A stretch of 32,208 bases of DNA. Source: Boseongicola sp. H5. Its GTDB lineage: Bacteria > Pseudomonadota > Alphaproteobacteria > Rhodobacterales > Rhodobacteraceae. Positions 31,095 through 32,208 of the stretch are shown piece by piece; within the stretch, counting starts at the first letter, position 1; each line of letters opens with the position of its first letter. The stretch spans positions 1-32,208 of the forward strand of contig JACNMN010000020.1 of assembly GCA_020622165.1 (NCBI GenBank), read 5' to 3'. Both the position numbers and the translations under genes were made by a program. The notes below the pieces were generated by a model. The model did no database searches. It saw only the letters and a list, made by a program, of their open reading frames with translations, and was not told the DNA's origin.

Positions 31095-32208
31095 GACGGC
31101 GTATTTCGTTGAAAAACTCATCGTTGATCGAGACCTAAGTAGCTGATTCAATTCTTTCTGTAGGGAGGGATTGGTGATGTTGGGACCGAGGCAAGAAGCA
31201 CAAGCGGCGTTGTTTTACGAATTCTCGCTTGAAGACCATGTTCCCCAAGATCACCTGTTGCGGTCGATTGATCGGTTCGTCGATCTGGGCAGTATTCGGA
31301 CGCATCTTGCAGAGTTCTACAGCCATACCGGTCGGCCATCCGTCGATCCTGAACTGCTGATCCGGATGCTGCTGGTTGGGTATTGCTTCGGCATCCGCTC
31401 AGAACGGCGGCTCTGTGAAGAGGTCCATCTGAACCTCGTCTATCGCTGGTTTTGTCGTCTCGATCTGAACGACCGTGTGCCGGATCATTCCACATTCTCG
31501 AAGAACCGGCATGGCCGGTTTCGGGAGAGCGAAGTGCTGCGCCATCTGTTCGAGACGACTGTGGCGCGGTGCATCAAAGAAGGTCTGGTTAGCGGTCAGC
31601 GCATGGCAATCGATGCCAGCCTCATCGAAGCCGATGCGAACAAACAGAACTCGACGCCGAAGGAAGAATGGGATGCTGCGGGTATCGATCCGGCAGATGC
31701 ACCGCGCGCCGTGCGTGAGTATCTCGAGACGCTGGATGAGGCGGCATTCGGGGCGGCCAGCGAGGTGCAACCGAAGTTCACGTCCCATTCCGATCCGGCC
31801 AGCCAATGGACAGCAGCACGCAAAGGCCCTGCGTTCTTTAGTTATTCGGACAACTATCTGATCGACACGGACCACGGCGTCATTGTCGACGTGGAAGCCA
31901 CCCGCTCAATCCGCCAAGCCGAGGTTGGATCGACCAAGACCATGCTCAACCGTGTGAAGGCCAAGTTCGATCTGCATCCCGAGCGGCTGATCGCGGACAC
32001 CGCCTACGGAACAGGGCCGTTCCTCGGCTGGCTGGTTGACCGCAAGATCGCGCCGCACATTCCCGTCTTCGACAAGGCAGGTCGATCCGATGGTACATGG
32101 TCTCGCGCTGACTTTGAGTGGGATGCCGAGAACGACCAATACATCTGTCCCGAAGGTCACGCCCTCAAGCAGTTCCGTCGCAACTACTCAGATCCGAACC
32201 GGGGACCC
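31095..32208 (+). mobile_element. second IS1182-family copy, cut by window edge
   Basis: Similarity to the first copy begins at GACGGCGTA and continues to the end of the window, at the nucleotide level with many third-position differences. It is therefore a related but not identical element. It sits upstream of the abiE operon, reading away from it. Confidence 0.8.
31177..32208 (+). CDS. IS1182-family transposase, partial
   Basis: 344 codons are visible from ATG 31177, the position that matches the start of the first copy, with AGGGAGGG upstream. The frame is open to the edge (ending near QFRRNYSDPNRG). It differs from the first copy mostly by silent changes and scattered substitutions (for example EDHVPQDH for DDHVPQDH, and WDAAGIDPADAP for WDTTSIDPKDAP). 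Catalytic-region motifs MAIDASLIEADANKQ and LIADTAYGTG are conserved, so it may be active. The C-terminus is outside the window. Confidence 0.88.
   Translation, partial: MLGPRQEAQAALFYEFSLEDHVPQDHLLRSIDRFVDLGSIRTHLAEFYSHTGRPSVDPELLIRMLLVGYCFGIRSERRLCEEVHLNLVYRWFCRLDLNDRVPDHSTFSKNRHGRFRESEVLRHLFETTVARCIKEGLVSGQRMAIDASLIEADANKQNSTPKEEWDAAGIDPADAPRAVREYLETLDEAAFGAASEVQPKFTSHSDPASQWTAARKGPAFFSYSDNYLIDTDHGVIVDVEATRSIRQAEVGSTKTMLNRVKAKFDLHPERLIADTAYGTGPFLGWLVDRKIAPHIPVFDKAGRSDGTWSRADFEWDAENDQYICPEGHALKQFRRNYSDPNRGP

Overview
The window looks like accessory DNA of an alphaproteobacterium, most likely a Rhodobacterales (Roseobacter-type) strain. The evidence is an HvrA-like H-NS protein, an alphaproteobacterial LexA box (GTTC-N7-GTTC) in front of imuA-imuB-dnaE2, DUF3768 and DUF1403 proteins, IS1182-family elements and GC-rich coding sequence. 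No core housekeeping operon, rRNA or complete tRNA is present.

Left part (1-8580): an IS3-family end has cut a serine recombinase gene. Next comes a conjugation/maintenance-like module: a TraD-type ATPase, a DUF3768 protein, an XRE regulator overlapping a RuvC-like protein, an H-NS protein, a two-helix membrane protein, and a tight set of hypothetical protein, membrane-anchored TraD-like ATPase and replication-relaxation (relaxase-like) protein. The last of these is cut at its C-terminus by an IS1182 element (8579-10125). No type IV secretion channel genes are visible.

Middle (10126-15772): cargo genes. They are a PD-(D/E)XK-like protein lying between two similar IS ends, a membrane-anchored unknown, a translationally coupled pair made of an HNH nuclease and a HEPN-LprI fusion protein, a VOC/bleomycin-resistance-like protein and a LysE-type exporter remnant.

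SOS cassette (15786-21238): imuA-imuB-dnaE2 in one transcription unit behind a clear LexA box, coding for the damage-induced mutagenic translesion polymerase system.

Switch and integration region (21390-24464): an outer-membrane beta-barrel gene and a 199-aa FimB/FimE-sized tyrosine recombinase are divergent. Between them lie two 27-bp dyad sites that match best as inverted copies, a candidate invertible promoter. An AlpA-type regulator and a DUF4102 tyrosine integrase follow, then the 3' half of a CAT-anticodon tRNA.

Right part (24421-32208): a large serine recombinase whose last codons are antisense to that tRNA fragment. It therefore appears to be a second element integrated in tandem at the same tRNA site. 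It carries a DUF3883 gene broken by an in-frame stop, a DUF1403-ScpB pair, an AbiEi/AbiEii toxin-antitoxin operon with a 10-bp inverted-repeat operator, and a second, diverged IS1182 copy that runs off the window.
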